A stretch of DNA of 5,472 bases, from positions 1 to 5,472 of the forward strand of contig JAFAKZ010000048.1 in assembly GCA_019234745.1 (NCBI GenBank). The letters run 5' to 3'. Below the pieces are notes generated by a model, which did not search any database, was not told the origin of the DNA, and saw only the letters and a list, made by a program, of their open reading frames with translations. Of this stretch, positions 4,334-5,472 are shown one piece after another (within the stretch, counting starts at the first letter, position 1; every line of letters begins with the position of its first letter). The translations under genes were made by a program, and so were the position numbers. The DNA comes from Burkholderiales bacterium. Its GTDB lineage: Bacteria > Pseudomonadota > Gammaproteobacteria > Burkholderiales > Chitinimonadaceae.

Positions 4334-5472
4334 ATGAGTATCTCGTCCATCGCCGACAATGCCAGCAGCGTGCTGGGTACCGTTGCGGGCAACGACCCGA
4401 CGCAGCAGCAGCGCCGTGCCCAGGCGAATAGCGCGACTAGCGACAACACCAACCAGGCGGCGCAGTATGCGGCCGCCACGCCGCCCGTGCAGTTGTCCGG
4501 TACTGGCCAGTTCCAGGCTGCCCTATCGGCCGTGCAAGGCGTAGCGGGTGCCGTCGCCAATCTATTCTCCGTCAATCCGACTGCAGGTACGGCCAATACG
4601 ACGGTGGCCGGCGGTAATGCTGCGACAGGTCAGGCCGTCGTCAGCCAGCCGCTTCCCAGTGCCGACGTCAACACAGGCGTCGCGCAGATCAATGTTCAGG
4701 TCGGTACGCTGAACGTCAGTACTGGCACCTTCATTCCGGGCACGGGGGCGGCGCAGTCCTTCGTGTTCAACGTCGGTAATAACAGCCTGAACGTCATTGC
4801 ACGGGAAATTACCCAGTCGGGCGACGGCGTGAGCGCGCAGGTATTGCAGGGCGCACTGGGTTTCCAGTTGGCCGTGACGGGTACCTTGGGTGGTGCCATC
4901 AGCGTGCAGGCGAAGGCGGCCGAGGCTGCTGCAACGCCTACCGTTGCCTCTGCGGGGGCAGCGCATGGTGCGACCGGGCAGCTCACCTTCCAGCCGCTTG
5001 CGACGCTCACCACGACGGCCGATAGCCAAGCCGCCCAGGAGACGATTGCGACGGTGACGGCAGCCGGTGCGCCAGGGAGCGCAGCAAGCCTGGTGCGGGG
5101 TGCACAGGCGCTCGTCAACGTCATCAACCACGCAGGCAATGCTGCGCAAACCGGTAATGTGGCGGCGCAGGCTGCCGCGACGAATATCGTCGCCGCGCTC
5201 GATAGCGCACAAAGCACGGCCGCAACCGGACAGCTCACACCCGCGCAGATCGGCATCGCGCAGGGCGCCAACGGGCAACTTGCGATCGACCAGAACAAGC
5301 TGCAGCAGTCTGCGACCAGCAATCCAGCGGGCGTGGCAAGCCTGTTGACCCGGGCCGCTACCCAGGTCGGCCAGGCGGCGACCAATGCGCTGACCGCGCC
5401 ACAACAGGCGAGCGACCAGGCGGCAGTCACCGGCGTAAGCAATGGTGACAACCCCTACATCGCGCTGGCCAC
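4334..5472 (+). CDS. FliD-like (flagellar hook-associated 2-type) filament protein, partial at the window end
   Basis: The frame is open for 379 codons with no stop and runs off the window. The protein has no Cys or Trp, only two Lys, and is very rich in Ala, Thr, Gln, Asn, Gly and Val, as in secreted filament proteins. There is no cleavable signal peptide. Residues about 118-188 (INVQVGTLNVSTGTF, SFVFNVGNNSLNVIAREI, SGDGVSAQV, GFQLAVTG) follow the flagellin_IN/FliD pattern. Residues about 301-338 (IGIAQGANGQLAIDQNKL, SNPAGVASLL) follow the FliD C-terminal pattern (IGI..dG.L.lD..KL...NP..V..L). The FliD N-terminal SGLD-type motif is absent; residues 1-110 are low-complexity. After residue 353 the usual FliD terminal helix is not evident up to the cut. 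The start is the first ATG after an in-frame stop at 4271, but lacks a good Shine-Dalgarno (nearest is GGGGAAA at 4302, 25 nt away). It may be a filament-cap relative, a filament accessory protein or another exported surface protein. Confidence 0.75.
   Translation, partial: MSISSIADNASSVLGTVAGNDPTQQQRRAQANSATSDNTNQAAQYAAATPPVQLSGTGQFQAALSAVQGVAGAVANLFSVNPTAGTANTTVAGGNAATGQAVVSQPLPSADVNTGVAQINVQVGTLNVSTGTFIPGTGAAQSFVFNVGNNSLNVIAREITQSGDGVSAQVLQGALGFQLAVTGTLGGAISVQAKAAEAAATPTVASAGAAHGATGQLTFQPLATLTTTADSQAAQETIATVTAAGAPGSAASLVRGAQALVNVINHAGNAAQTGNVAAQAAATNIVAALDSAQSTAATGQLTPAQIGIAQGANGQLAIDQNKLQQSATSNPAGVASLLTRAATQVGQAATNALTAPQQASDQAAVTGVSNGDNPYIALA

Noticed and set aside
4321..5451. Long open frames on the - strand (4321-4596, 4562-5404, 4696-5451)
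   Set aside because: They overlap one another and the single + strand frame open from 4334 to the end. Their translations are Arg- or Cys/Ala-rich with no recognisable motif, whereas the + frame has recognisable protein pattern and GC-rich third positions. They are shadows of a GC-rich gene.

Overview
This window looks like GC-rich chromosomal DNA from a Gram-negative proteobacterium, most likely a betaproteobacterium of the Burkholderiales. That placement is inferred from the GC-rich codon use, the style of the lysis genes (embedded lipoprotein spanin, Rz with a Cys-containing C-terminal motif) and the gene mix. No ribosomal or taxonomic marker is present, so it is tentative.

Region 1 (about 1-1449, + strand) is the end of a prophage or phage-derived element and holds a compact, complete lysis cassette. 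It starts with a rho-independent terminator of an off-window upstream gene. Then come a small single-pass membrane protein (candidate holin or antiholin), a soluble GH24 endolysin, a second small membrane protein with two hydrophobic segments (candidate holin), and an Rz inner-membrane spanin with the Rz1 lipoprotein spanin wholly embedded in another frame. Genes overlap or nearly abut, so they are probably co-transcribed. Together they would permeabilise the inner membrane, cut peptidoglycan and fuse the inner and outer membranes.

Region 2 (1484-4173) is an ordinary-looking chromosomal module that converges on the phage cassette. A TetR-family regulator (+) is divergent from a two-gene operon (-) encoding a NAPE-PLD/UlaG-like metallo-beta-lactamase-fold hydrolase and a short-chain dehydrogenase. 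The intergenic region carries a perfect 7-bp-arm inverted repeat and a second, 12/16-identical copy. The two copies lie over plausible -35/-10 elements for both directions, which fits one repressor controlling both transcripts. The substrate or inducer cannot be read from sequence.

Region 3 (4174-5472) starts with a 160-bp intergenic region. It holds a possible sigma-70 promoter facing right and, on the opposite strand, an exact match to the enterobacterial flagellar sigma-28 core (TAAAG-N14-GCCGATAA) facing left. A long + strand reading frame then opens at 4334 and runs off the window. It encodes a Cys- and Trp-free, Ala/Thr/Gln/Asn-rich protein. Two of its stretches resemble the filament-cap protein FliD (a flagellin_IN-like module and a FliD_C-like module), but the usual FliD N-terminal motif is absent. 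This atypical FliD-like protein is the least expected item in the window. I see no clear evidence of a wholly new multi-gene system.
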